Assembly (NCBI GenBank): GCA_009746045.1
Contig: RPFO01000027.1
Coordinates: forward strand, 2,588,733-2,652,732
Source of the DNA: Mesostigma viride
Taxonomy: Eukaryota; Streptophyta; Mesostigmatophyceae; Mesostigmatales; Mesostigmataceae
Direction: 5' to 3'
Length of the DNA: 64,000 nt
Both the position numbers and the translations under genes were made by a program. A model generated the notes under the pieces. The model was not told the origin of the DNA. It saw nothing but the letters and a program-made list of their open reading frames with translations, and did no database searches. Positions 19,687 to 30,500 of the stretch are shown here, one piece after another. How positions within the stretch are numbered: position 1 is the first letter of the stretch; each line of letters opens with the position of its first letter.

Positions 19687-20899
19687 CAATGAGAAAGAGG
19701 CGCGCGCCGCCGTGCAGAGCCTGGAGTGGGGGCTGCGCACGCGGGCGCGGTGGGGGCGACGGCACGTACGGCTGGTGGATAACACTGCCGTTGTGGGCGC
19801 AGTGGTGAAGGGGCGGTCGTCATCTTACCGCCTCAACACGTGGTGCCGCCGCGCTGCCGCCCTGGGCTGTGCCAGCAACACCAGGTACCACTGGGTGTAC
19901 ATCCGCTCGGAGCGAAACCCCGCTGACGTGCCCAGCCGGGGCCGGTGGGTGCGGGACCTTACTGCCGATGGCGATGTGGAGAGTAACCCGGGGCCGGGAG
20001 GGCGGCAGGAACTGCTGGAGAGCACCGTGCTGCCCGCGACCCTGCGCAGCTACCATCGCGCAGTGATCGCGTACCTCCTGTGGGCTGAGCCCTATGGTGC
20101 TGTACCGCCGGAGGAAGCGGAGAGCGTGTTCTGCGAGTGGCTCGTGTCTGTCTACGAGGATGGAGGGGGAGCAGGGCGTTCCATGTGCATGAGGGCGCTG
20201 TGTGGGCTGCAACTGTACTACCCCAGCCAAGTGCAAGGGTGGCGCGAGGCCCGCCGGCTCCTGTACGGGTGGCAGCGACGCGTGCAAACGCATAGCCCCA
20301 ATCCGGTGCCGTGGGAGCTGCTCTACCTGGTGGTGCAGCTCCTCCGCTGGCAGGGGGCGCCCATGGCAGCCGCCGTGTGCGTCATCACTTTCCAGCAATA
20401 CCTGCGCATCGGGGAGGCCTTCAAGCTCCGAGTGGGGGACGTGGCGCTGCGCGGCGACCGTCGCCTGGGGCAGCGGGGACTGGGCGCGCTTCTTCTGCGG
20501 GATCCCAAGACAGCCAAGGGGGGTGCACAGGCGGTGGTGGTGCAGGACCCCCTCTCGCTGTACGTGCTCGAGCGCCTGTGCGCTGGGCGGGAGCCCGAGG
20601 AGCCCTTGTCTGGGAGCCTCAGCTACAGCCAGTTCTCTCGTCGGTGGCACGCGGCGTGGGATGTTCTGGGCCTGCGGGGGATGTTTCCGCCCTACTCCAT
20701 GCGACATGGTGGGGCAACGTACGACTACCTGCAGGGCGTTTCACTCCCAGACATCCAGAAGCGCGGGCGTTGGCGCCAGTTCAAGTCGGTGGACCACTAC
20801 GTGGGCCTGCACCGGGCTCTAGCGGTGCAAGTGCCGCGGTGGGTGTGGTTGCTGGCTGAGGAGTTCCCCCCCGCTCAGTGGAGTTCACACTGGCAGTAG
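19687..20899 (+). CDS. YR retrotransposon polyprotein, right fragment: RNase H end, 2A-like motif, tyrosine recombinase
   Basis: The frame continues the protein cut at 291. RNase H ends with INEKEARAAVQSLEWGL (Glu), VRLVDNTAVVGAV (Asp) and YIRSERNPADVPSR (Asp). At 19973-19996 it reads DVESNPGP, the core of a 2A ribosome-skipping peptide (DxExNPGP). A tyrosine recombinase follows, with a SAM-like N-terminal part (LESTVLPATLRSYHRAVIAY) and the catalytic boxes QQYLRIGEAFKLRVGD (Arg), PYSMRHGGATYDYLQG (Arg-His) and KSVDHYVGL (Tyr), the order found in DIRS, PAT and Kangaroo elements. Such elements integrate by recombination and not by a DDE integrase. The frame is open from the junction to the stop at 20899. 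No methyltransferase domain is visible. Confidence 0.9.
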
Positions 20900-21235
20900 C
20901 CAGTGTGGGGATGCGCCTGCCCCGGTCTAGGCCGGGGGGGCGCAGTATAAAACGATGCAGCTCCGTTGGAGGAGTCGGCAGGGCGCACTCCAGTGGACAC
21001 GCTGGGGCCGTGCTGGTTTTGGGCGAAGCGCCATCATCCTGATTTCCGGTTTGGCTCACCTTCGACCGTATCCTGCCTTGGACAGAGCCGGCGGGGCGCA
21101 CTCTAGTGGATACACTAGGGCTCTGCGGGTACCTGCGTTGACAGGTGCAGGGGAGGCGCACTCTAGCAGCCACGCTAGGGCTTCCCCCTCTAAAACCACT
21201 CCATATGCGGCCGGGGACGGCCAGGTTGGAGATGC
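20900..21235 (+). other. YR element 3' region with three covarying hairpins
   Basis: Non-coding, directly after the recombinase. Three related 29-bp segments (GGCGCACTC followed by a hairpin) lie at 20990-21005, 21103-21118 and 21163-21178. Each forms a 6-bp stem closing a 4-base GNNA loop. The second stem pair changes from C-G to T-A between copies, so pairing is kept. Confidence 0.55.
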
Positions 21236-21389
21236 GGGTGTTATACGGTGGCAGCCGCCTGGGACTTGCGCACAATTTGCCAGTCTCTCGGTCTACCAAG
21301 GCCTGCAAGCGGCTTAAGCATATAATTTTGCAATAAACAAGTTCTGGTGCCTTCTCAAACAAAGTGAACCTGAAAGCATGCACAGAGGA
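21236..21389 (+). repeat. 154-bp direct repeat, copy 1
   Basis: It starts ggtgttatacggtggcag and ends catgcacagagga. It is repeated without gaps at 21918-22071 with only a few substitutions. Its place downstream of a YR gene fits the split direct repeats that PAT/Kangaroo-type elements carry at their 3' end. Confidence 0.7.
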
Positions 21390-21462
21390 TGGTTGATCTT
21401 ACGATCTGGATTCCCCGATTTGCGACTTAGGGGAGCGGAGTGCGAGTCGGTGCCGCTGCCTC

Positions 21463-21618
21463 ATGGCTGATCTGCGAGAAATGCTCCTAGAAAGGGTGAA
21501 AGTCCCTGCAAATGACCTATGGACTGCTTCCAAGTACTTGGATGTAGTTCAAAATACTTCATTGGTACTACAGGGTAGTACAATCTACTTCAAACTAGTT
21601 CAAACTAGCTCAGGCTAG
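21463..21618 (+). CDS. short ORF between the 154-bp repeats, possible gag remnant
   Basis: An ATG opens a 51-codon frame (MADLREMLLERVKVPANDLW onward) that stops at TAG 21616-21618. The composition is protein-like, but the ORF is short and no family is recognisable. It could be the 5' end of another YR element copy or chance. Confidence 0.25.
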   Translation: MADLREMLLERVKVPANDLWTASKYLDVVQNTSLVLQGSTIYFKLVQTSSG

Positions 21619-21917
21619 TAAAGATTCGTTCAGGTGTAGCACAACCTGCCTAGGAGGTGGTGTGACCACCTGGGTAGAAGTAGACAGTGACTAAACGTAG
21701 TACAATGTCGAAAGAATCAGTACAAATGGGTTCTTTGTAGTACAACTGGTCAGTGGCACCTGGGCGCCGCGCCAGTACTGTACCGGACTTGCATCTGTCA
21801 CCGTGCGCATGCAATGCAGCCAATTTATTGAGGAAGACATGGCGGCGCATGCTTTATCAGTTTTCCCCACCCACCCACCCTCTTTTGTTTGTTTGTTTGT
21901 TTGTTTGTTGTCTCTGG

Positions 21918-22071
21918 GGGTGTTATATGGTGGCAGCCGCCTGGGACTTGCGCACAATTTGCCAGTCTCTCGGTCTACCAAGGCCTGCAAGCGGCTTGAG
22001 CATATAATTTTGCAATGAACAAGTTCTGGTGCCTTCTCAAACAAAGTGAACCAGAAAGCATGCACAGAGGA
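21918..22071 (+). repeat. 154-bp direct repeat, copy 2
   Basis: Second copy of 21236-21389 (tacgg/tatgg, cttaag/cttgag, aataaac/aatgaac among the differences). It runs directly into a CCCCTG microsatellite. Confidence 0.7.
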
Positions 22072-22238
22072 CTGCCCCTGCCCCTGCCCCTGCCCCTGCC
22101 CCTGCCCCTGCCCCTGCCCCTGCCCCTGCCCCTGCCCCTGCCCCTGCCCCTGCCCCTGCCCCTGCCCCTGCCCCTGCCCCTGCCCCTGCCCCTGCCCCTG
22201 CCCCTGCCCCTGCCCCTGCCCCTGCCCCTGCCCCTGCC
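22072..22238. repeat. (CCCCTG)n microsatellite, about 28 units
   Basis: A near-perfect hexanucleotide array. It is open in several frames on both strands, which explains the Pro-Leu and Ala-Gly ORFs here. Confidence 0.97.
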
Positions 22239-22281
22239 ATCACCATTCTAACCACCACACAATACGAAAAGCAAGAAGAAA

Positions 22282-22521
22282 CTATAATAAACAAGCAAAA
22301 AGTTGACTGCACATGCGACTGAAGCCCACATACGCGGAATCTGGAAAACGAGCGCGAATAATGTCGTAAATTTCTTTGGGCAGCTCTTTGGCACTCCCGT
22401 CTGGCTCGCTCCACCCAATTATCGCAGCAAACCAGCGATACGCTGCGTTTCTAATAAACTTATTGTTCGAGTCCGTGACCGCCTGGGTTGGGGTGTGATT
22501 TCTGCCGCACCTTCGTCTCAC
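22282..22521 (-). CDS. uncharacterised short ORF, possible gene fragment
   Basis: 79 residues with mixed, protein-like composition (NKFIRNAAYRWFAAIIGW, then KELPKEIYDIIRARFPDSAY). It may be an exon or a remnant; no family is recognised and no splice sites are convincing. About 45 bases upstream lies the palindrome at 22565-22589. Confidence 0.25.
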   Translation of the reverse strand: MRRRCGRNHTPTQAVTDSNNKFIRNAAYRWFAAIIGWSEPDGSAKELPKEIYDIIRARFPDSAYVGFSRMCSQLFACLL

Positions 22522-23883
22522 ACAATTTTTCCGTGCACGTGAAATTTTAGCTTCGGTTCCGGCGCGAATTTTTCGGCGCCGAAAATTCGGGGGTGTCCCG
22601 TCCCCTTAAAAGGAGAAACGAGCAGCTTTGTTGGACATTGTTGGTTAATTCAGTTCTTCACTCACAACGTAGTTTTATCTGGTCGCCATGTGATGCACTA
22701 GGGGCCGGAACAACCCGGGTGCGGCCTCTGACATGGTCGCATTTGTGGTTCTTGTCATAAGAGGGACATGCTGATGGAAAGAGTCGGGGCAATGCGTCAT
22801 CTAAGGACGTGTGCTCGGGTCGGATACCCACACAACTTTGGTGAGGATTCTAGGGGTCTAGTAGGCTGGTTTTGGGGGCTGAGAAATAGGTCCACATCAG
22901 TCCGGCGCCGCGCCTTGCATGCCCCGGTATAATTCCCGCGCGAATGTTGACGAAATTCGGTGCGCGCGTGCAATGTTGACTGAAATAAGGTGTGCACGGC
23001 TATGGTGACGCGAAAATTTATTGCGAGCTGATTACGCAACCATTTTGGACGTTATTTCGCTTGTTCGGACGTTGATTACATAAGGAAAAGTATCGTATAT
23101 TAAAAACCCTGAAAAACAGTTTCTTTTTTTTCTGCAGCGAGGGCACGTGGGCAGCCGGGCGGGCGTTTTGCACACCACCCGGCCCCACCCGTGTGTGTGC
23201 AAGGTAAATCACAGACAGGAAAAACATTCTCTCGGTGGTCATGAACACATGCTACCAGTTCCTAACATCATTTCAAAGAAACCCAGCGATGCATTTCCCT
23301 TAATTTTGCGTTTCCAATTTTTATGCCCCTTCCGCGAAAAAGTGAGAATCATAGGAGCGCTGACAGGGGCAACACTGCATGTCGTGATTTTAATCGCTTT
23401 TACGTCTTATAATTGCAGCTATCTGACTTCGCTTGGGCGCAGCAACATCGCCCGGTGTTTATCCTGGGGCGGGGCTTGCTGGCCCCGTCCAAAGTGTTCT
23501 CGGGGTGCGAGAATAACCACAGCTACTGGTTTATAACGTCGACTTAACCGGCGTATTCTTGTGGTTTAAGCTTCTGGCAACGGGCGAAAAAAGCTCTTAC
23601 CATGACGCCATGCTCTGGGGAGGCGTTTCGAGAAGGACTGGGGCGGGCAGGCAAATTTACACGCGACAGTGCCCGCACGTCGCCTGCACACCCCGGCGTA
23701 CAAGACAAAGCGCAGTGTTTCCCTCCTGGACGGCCCATCGCTGCCTTTGCAGGGCGGCATGTTGGGGAGGTGGCTCCTTCTTCCTTTCTTACCGCCCGTT
23801 TCATAGTTCATACCCCGTGAGTTTCCCAACGGAGGCGTGTTAATGATGAGCGGCTGCATGCATGAATGAACGGGTGTATGAAT
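22522..23883. other. intergenic stretch with a palindromic GC/AT motif
   Basis: I see no convincing gene. The notable element is a near-perfect palindrome at 22565-22589 (cgaattttt, cggcgccg, aaaattcg; one extra T). Around 22930-22990 there is a short direct repeat of aatgttgac within CG-rich words. Confidence 0.5.
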
Positions 23884-23967
23884 GAGGGAGGGAGGGAGGG
23901 AGGGAGGGAGGGAGGGAGGGAGGGAGGGAGGGAGGGAGGGAGGGAGGGAGGGAGGGAGGGAGGGAGG
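23884..23967. repeat. (GGGA)n microsatellite, left part
   Basis: A pure tetranucleotide array that stops at the left end of gypsy element 2 and resumes at 35733, so one array was split by the insertion. Confidence 0.95.
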
Positions 23968-24560
23968 TGTTACGTCCGGACCTGTGATCAGACCCGGGCC
24001 GGGTCCTGATCAAGGTATCAGGAAAGAATCTTTAACCCGTTGGACAATGGGTTGCAACTTGGAAATCTCGCGTGCCAACGTCGTTATTTCATTAATAATA
24101 AACGGGTCCGGGGCCAACTACAATCGGGACAAGAGGGGGAAGAACTAAATGGATGACGCAGGCTCAGGAAGCATGAACGCGTGGGAAGGTTGGGCCACCT
24201 TCCCCATCCATATACTTTGACAACCGCGTGGCGTGCGTCGCCGCCACGCGCTACAACTTGTCTCTTGACCACACAAACAGACACCGGGCCAACCGGCCCT
24301 GAACAAACATAGATCACACACTTAGGGTCGTTTGGCACACACACAAAATATCTGACGACTCTTGGTCGGCTCAGAAGTGTACAAAATAGTGTGCCACGAC
24401 TATACTTCTACCACACCAAACGGACAGTGACCGGGCCGGTCCCCTCCGATCGGCACCAGCTAACTCTAAAAATACTTGTCCGTTTTTCCGCTTCCAGCGG
24501 CGGACTGTCACACGTTGATCACTTTATCCTGCTACAGTATTGTTGCCTTGGGATGCAACA
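23968..24560 (-). repeat. LTR of gypsy element 2 (3' LTR), complete
   Basis: 593 bp with TG and CA ends in the coding direction. Bases 24187-24560 are nearly identical to 35356-35732. Bases 23968-24186, the distal U5 end in the coding direction, have no counterpart in the right LTR. A pyrimidine run just inside (24561-24572, cacctccccctc) is the polypurine tract on the coding strand. Confidence 0.85.
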
Positions 24561-24960
24561 CACCTCCCCCTCGTCACAAGGCGGGAGTTATGGCGTAAGA
24601 GCCGAAGGGACGAACAAATTCCTATCGCATGTTGGAGCTTCTAGACTTCGACCACAAGAGGTTCTCCGTAGGATCAAGCAGTCGCCAGAACCACGCGTCT
24701 CGTGTAACTTGGGCGTCAGGGGCGGGGGCCGGCCCACCTGACTAGAGATCGCATGAGGCGGCGGGGACTGTCCCGACACAGACGGTGCCGGGCCTCCTTC
24801 GGCCAAGGTGCGGGCGGGAACGCTACCTTGCCTGCTGGCTGCTCAATTCTCTCTACAGAGTCATTCCCATGGTTTCCATCCTTCCAGTCCTCCATGCTGG
24901 CTATCTACCGGGACCCCTACACGAGTACAGGGTCATCCCGGGCGGCGTAAGGCCTTCTAT

Positions 24961-27102
24961 CTACTCCGGATCACCTTGAAACATTCCTCGGGCGTTGAGC
25001 ACGGCGCGAGTATAGTCACGTTGCACGTCTCCACGGACACCCAGGGGAGGGCGCTCGCTGCGGAGATAGACGTCCTCCCAGACGTTCTCAGGCAGCAGGC
25101 CCAGAAAGGCCCAAAGATACTGGTGGCGGGTAATCACCACGTGCAAGCGTGCCCAATCAATGAATCCACACTGAAACCTTTGCAGGAAGGGTCGCACAGC
25201 ACGGACGATTGCGAGGCGCATCGTATTAACGTCACTCATCGTCAGACCACGCACCATCTCAGGTGGGTACAGTACCTCGAACAATTGCTCTCCGGAACGT
25301 GGCATGTATCTGAAGTCTCTGACGCGATGTCGATTGCCGTTCTCGGTGTAGACCCACATGATCCGAGGGAGTCGAGTGAAATCCTCCAGGTGCGGGAGGT
25401 CAGGTGTCACGCGCACGTCTGGGTCGTCGTTCGTGACCAAGGGTCGGACAGGGGCAGGTCGCAGCGGCTCCAGCTGGGTGATTATCTCCAGGTGTGCAGG
25501 GTGCTCCAGACCCGGCACTTGGCGGTAAAAGTACACGCCTTGAACAGCGTCGACTGTCACATCGTCCGGATAGGCGAATTGTCCCGTCTGGACGATGGGA
25601 TCCGTCCAAGCCCGCTGAAACTGGTACCTGACCCTTATCACATGATGCATAGACATTGCTGCCGGCCGATAAAACGGCACTAGGCCCCAAGGGGGCGGCG
25701 GGACGTCTTGTGGCAGAGTCGCATCCTCAGGGGCCGCGGGCGCGGCAACTCGGGGCGGCGGACCGAAATGCTCATCACTGGGAAGCATGGGTATATGAAT
25801 CTGACCAAGCGGCTCGGGCAGATTGTACAATCCTGCCATGGCTAGGGCCAAGGTCGTGGGGGATGTCAAACCTGTTGGTGGTCGCACAGATTCCGCGCCG
25901 GTCGCTGGAGTTGACGCGGGACCTCCCCCCGTGTAGGAAGTATCGGGAGCCTCCTTCACTGGCCGTGGGGCTGCCGAGGCGAATCCCCCTCGCCTAGTGC
26001 GCCCGGCGTTGAGGGCAACAGAGCGGGGCACAAACATGGAAGATGCCATAGGCCGCTGAAAAGCCATACCCCTACCACCTCCACGGCCCACAGGACGCGA
26101 AGCGAAACCGCTACTTGGGCCAATGGAAGCGCCAGGGAGCTCCGAAGTCTTCCGGATGGAGGTCGCGGTGGGCGACTGCATCGACGATGCTGAAGACGCG
26201 GCTGGGGTGGCCGACACGGGATTTCCCGAAGAAGCAGGCTCAGCTTTCGGCATCGGGGTTGACGGGGGATTCTTGCACTGCGCAGGGGCCACAGCAGACT
26301 CAGGGGCCACAACAGACTCAGGGGCCACAACAGACTCAGGGGCCACAGCAGACTCAGGGGCCACTGTTGGTACCGGGACCACAGGCAGGGGTGAGGCGCT
26401 TACTGCTACGCCAGCGATGGAGCCGTTGCCAGCCGTGGGATTGGCGGCGCCAGGGGCTACAGCCGATTGGGTCATAAGCTTAAGCATTTGCTCCATAGTA
26501 GAGCACAACCGGTCGATCCGCTTGTTATCATGATCGGCCAAGTCGCTTGGGCTCGCGAGTGCAGGCATAGCATAACCGGATGGATCTGGTGACGGGTGGT
26601 AGACAGGATAACCAGCGGGCACCATTCCATAGCCACCATACGGTGAAGCCTGCGGAGTCCATGGCGGCGCCAACACATACCCGACTGGCTGTGACGGGCC
26701 GGGCTGCGCTTGTATCCACGGGGAGGGCTCCATGCTCGGGAGAGGGAGAACACCTGGACCATCTGGACATGGTTGCTCAGGTTGGTACGCCTGCTCGTGG
26801 GAGGTCGGGTCGGCCTCAACCGGGTAAGACTCAGCATGCGTGAACTCAGGGTTCTCCTCATACTCTTCTTCGAACTGGCCCTCTTCATACTGTTCCTCCT
26901 CATAATCCTCCTCCTCATAATGCTCCTCCTCATAATGCTCCTCCTCATAATGCTCCTCCGGTTCAGAGCCCGATTCTTCCTCAATCGGTACTTTCACGGG
27001 GACGCTTCCGCCCGGATTGCGTGGCGGGCTGGGGTTCCTCTGCGGTTCTTTGCCGCGTGGTGACATCTGTTGACATGGGAGGGGACAACCAACCGAACGC
27101 AC
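24961..27102 (-). CDS. post-pol ORF (ORF3) of gypsy element 2, unknown function
   Basis: 713 residues just downstream of the chromodomain. The N-terminal half is low-complexity: a strongly acidic tandem tract of Glu-Glu-His-Tyr type (near residues 45-80), Pro/Tyr-rich segments, and a repeated Val-Ala-Pro-Glu-Ser block. The C-terminal ~240 residues look folded (PPPPWGLVPFYRPAAM, GVYFYRQVPGLEHPAHLEII, QYLWAFLGLLPENVWEDVYL) and align by eye with the C-terminus of the ORF at 1261-3429. There is no membrane segment or signal peptide. Function unknown; the open frame survives although gag and pol in this copy are broken. Confidence 0.75.
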   Translation of the reverse strand: MRSVGCPLPCQQMSPRGKEPQRNPSPPRNPGGSVPVKVPIEEESGSEPEEHYEEEHYEEEHYEEEDYEEEQYEEGQFEEEYEENPEFTHAESYPVEADPTSHEQAYQPEQPCPDGPGVLPLPSMEPSPWIQAQPGPSQPVGYVLAPPWTPQASPYGGYGMVPAGYPVYHPSPDPSGYAMPALASPSDLADHDNKRIDRLCSTMEQMLKLMTQSAVAPGAANPTAGNGSIAGVAVSASPLPVVPVPTVAPESAVAPESVVAPESVVAPESAVAPAQCKNPPSTPMPKAEPASSGNPVSATPAASSASSMQSPTATSIRKTSELPGASIGPSSGFASRPVGRGGGRGMAFQRPMASSMFVPRSVALNAGRTRRGGFASAAPRPVKEAPDTSYTGGGPASTPATGAESVRPPTGLTSPTTLALAMAGLYNLPEPLGQIHIPMLPSDEHFGPPPRVAAPAAPEDATLPQDVPPPPWGLVPFYRPAAMSMHHVIRVRYQFQRAWTDPIVQTGQFAYPDDVTVDAVQGVYFYRQVPGLEHPAHLEIITQLEPLRPAPVRPLVTNDDPDVRVTPDLPHLEDFTRLPRIMWVYTENGNRHRVRDFRYMPRSGEQLFEVLYPPEMVRGLTMSDVNTMRLAIVRAVRPFLQRFQCGFIDWARLHVVITRHQYLWAFLGLLPENVWEDVYLRSERPPLGVRGDVQRDYTRAVLNARGMFQGDPE

Positions 27103-27126
27103 AACAATCCAGGAACTTCTGTAAGC

Positions 27127-27570
27127 TTACTTGTTTTTGAGAGAGGCCTTGTATTCAGACAACAGACGGGCACACCCTTCCAACTCTTTCTCGGAGAACC
27201 AACTGTTCTCTACATCTGTCCTGGAATACATCCATTTGACGCGGTATTGGCGGAGGTTTCCGCGACCCTTCTTGACGTCGCGGTGGCCAATGATTGCAGC
27301 CACTTCATCCTCCACGTCTCCCGTCTCCGGATTGTGTTCCAAGGGCGCCGGAGGGGTCTCCCGTCCCTGAAACGAACTCTGGTGGTAGAGCTTGAGTTGA
27401 TTGCGGTGGAAAACACCGGAGGTGCCCCATGTTTCAGGGACAGCTACGCGAAAGGTGACATCACCGCGCTGCTCCACTACCTTATAGGGTCCAAGGAAGT
27501 GAGGGCGCAGTTTTACCTTGAGATCAGCTTCGACCTTGTGAGCAAAACGGCCGAGCTGGGGACCTTCTAC
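27127..27570 (-). CDS. pol: gypsy element 2 pol, C-terminal part with chromodomain, shifted frame
   Basis: After the pol stop at 27567 the same protein pattern goes on in another frame: GPQLGRFAHKVEADLKVKLR, WGTSGVFHRNQLKLYHQ, then a chromodomain (VAAIIGHRDV, RQYRVKWMY, NSWFSEKELEGC). Comparison with 3509-4373 places a one-base change at about 27570, next to the codons for VGDLV. It ends at 27127, 25 bases before the first codon of ORF3. Confidence 0.85.
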   Translation of the reverse strand, partial: VEGPQLGRFAHKVEADLKVKLRPHFLGPYKVVEQRGDVTFRVAVPETWGTSGVFHRNQLKLYHQSSFQGRETPPAPLEHNPETGDVEDEVAAIIGHRDVKKGRGNLRQYRVKWMYSRTDVENSWFSEKELEGCARLLSEYKASLKNK

Positions 27571-30500
27571 CAGACAAGATCGCCTACCTGAATAGGCGGA
27601 GTGCGACGGTCAAGGGAGGCGCGGATGCGGGCCATGTACTTCTGTCGAGCGGCACGATAGCCGATCACTGCGCTCTCATGGGACTTAACCATCTTACTCA
27701 ACAGCTCATTCACTCCTTGAATGGTGCTGCGCTTGAGTGTGTCCTGGGTAAGAAGGGGACTAGTCAGCAAATCCGTGGGAGTCAACGGGTGCTGTCCAGT
27801 ATCGAGCAGAAAGGGGGTCATCCCATGAGCAGAATGTGGAGAGTTGTTGAGGGAGAACTCTATGAGGGGTAAGTAATCCTCCCAATCACCACCATCACTA
27901 CTCACGTAATGCTTGAGGGCCTCCTCAACCACACGGTTAAGACGCTCAACCAGATGGGAGGACGAACTGTAGTAGGCGGTGCCAAGGTGTACTTTGGTGC
28001 CCAAGGCTGCGAAGAACTCTTGCCAGAAAGAGGCAGTGAACAGCTTATCACGATCAGCAATGAACTGCCGGCTAAGACCATGATATCTGAAAACGTTCTG
28101 CAGGTATAATAGGGCACAGTCACGGGAGGTGAGGGTCAAGGGACATGGCACCAAGTGGCAGCGCCTAGTAAGGCGATCCACAAAAACAAGGATCTGAGCA
28201 TTGCCCTTAGGGGACTTCTTAAATGGGCCTACGAAGTCCATCATAATGCTGTCCCACGGGCGCAATGGGTCAGGGATCTCTTGGGGCTCCGCTTGGGACC
28301 CGGTATTACGGGGCTTCATAATCTGACAAGACTGGCACGTACGAACGTATTCCTCGGCGTCGCGACGCATATGTGGCCAGTAGTACGACCGGCGGAGGAT
28401 CTCCACTAGGCGCTGGGAGCCCTTGTGACCGCCCAGAGCAGCGTCATGGAGCTCGTAAAGAAGGGATGGGCGACATAAGGCTGGAACGTACAATTTCCAC
28501 GCTTCAGACGGGAGCTGGACGTACAGAAAACCTCCCTCGAACCGACAAGGATAGTCTCCCATCCGTTGGGGGTGAGCAGCTACAGCGGCTTGTGCCTCTG
28601 GCTCGGTTACCGTGAAACGACTAATCAGCCGCTCGAGGTCAGAGTCAGGCATGGCGACGTCGGTGTCGGCTTTTGGCTTGAAAACGTCAGCCGCAGCCTT
28701 ACCGAATAATAGGGGCTCCCCCACAGGTTCTAAAGGTTTATAAACCTGTTTGGCCACATGACACAGAGGGACGCGCAAAAGTTTTTGAATCTCTGGGTCA
28801 GATCCCTCCCCCCCTACCGGAGGTATAGACCTGCCCTCAGACGCAAGAGGACAGTAGGACTGCAAGTCGGGCAGGGCCATGGGGACATGAAATAAGTCAT
28901 GATATTCCTCGGTGTCCGGGGTAGCACCATAGGATGGTACAATTGGGATAGGAGAGGGGACCACCGTGGTATTCAGCACGTCCATGTCAGAGTAAAAGAA
29001 ATAGTCAGAGCGCCGGGACAGCGCGTCTGGGACAATGTTTTCAGCCCCCTTTACATATTGGATTTTAAAAGGGGCAAACTGGGCTAGAAATTCCAGCCAA
29101 CGGGCCATGCGGGGCACCAGATTGGGTTGTGTCAGCACGTGTGTTAAAGGGCGGTGGTCCGTATGAATTATCAGGCGATACGGGTCTGCCTCATTGGTCT
29201 CACTCAAGGCCACATCAAATTGCGCGCCCAGCAGATGGTGTTTCCACGTATGGCAGCAGTAAACGAGAGCCAAGAGCTCTTGTTGATGTACGGGGTAGTT
29301 GCGCTCTGCAGGAATCATAGTGCGTGAGATGTACTCTATCGGTTGTAGGCCGTTTCCATGGTCCTGGAGTAGCACACCGCCGATGGCCACCTTGCTGGCA
29401 TCGCACGCCACCACAAAATGTTTGCTGGGGTCAGGCAAGATCAGCACCGGGGCTGTGGTCAGACGGGACTTGAGAAGGTCAAAGGCTTGCTGGCACTCCG
29501 GCGTCCAATCAAAGGGCACGTCCTTCTTCAAGAGGTGATTAATCGGAGCGGCAATGGTTGCAAAGCGGGGGATAAATCGCCTATAGTAGGATGCCATTCC
29601 TAGGAAGCTACGAATGCTCTTGACGTCCGTTGGGACAGGCCATTCTTGTACAGATGCGATTTTCTCAGGATCTGTGGCGACACCCTTATCGGACAGGATG
29701 TGGCCGAGAAATGGTACACTTCGGCCAGCACGAACCTTGGCTCGGCGGGCCCACAAATGGTTGGCTTCCATAATGTCGAGAACAGCTTGTACATCCTCAC
29801 AATGATCATCAAAGGTTCGAGAATAAATGAGGATGTCGTCCATATATGGTACAGCGCATTGTCGTTTGTGAGGTGCAATGGGGACAGGAGCAGCAGTTGG
29901 ATCTGGGTCTTTGAGGTCCTGAGGCACTTGGGGCAGTAGAGACGTGCCCATGACAGGACGTAGAACTTCATTCATCAACATCTGAAAGCTGGCAGGAGAA
30001 TTACAGAGACCCATGGCTGCTACTCTGAATTGATAGTGGCCGAATGGGGTGGCGAAGGCCGTTTTTGCGCAATCTTCGGGAGCGATACGCAACTGCCAAA
30101 AGCCATCTGCACAATCTAGGACAGTAAAGCACGTTGCACCTTGGACTTTGTTGAAAATGTCATCTATCCTAGGAAGGGGGTATTTTGACTTGATGGTAAT
30201 ATCATTCAGCTTTCGGTAGTCCGTAACTAGTCGCCACTTGCCGTTGGGCTTGGGGACCAGAAGGACACCTGCAGAGAAGGGACTATTACTGGGTTCTATA
30301 AGACCAGAGTCTAGCAGGGAAATGAGGATTTGCTTGAGCTCCTTGAGCTCGCTTGGGCCCATTCTATACATTGGTGAGTGTGTGGGTGCCGCACCTGGTT
30401 TGAGATGAATGCGATGGAGCACAGCGCGGGCCGGGGGATAAGCAGGTGTTCGCTCCTCAAACGTCTTGGAGGAATCGATGATCTTATCAAAGCGGGCCTG

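Noticed and set aside
20190-20859. Overlapping plus- and minus-strand ORFs inside the recombinase gene
   Set aside because: They are other-frame shadows without the recombinase motifs.
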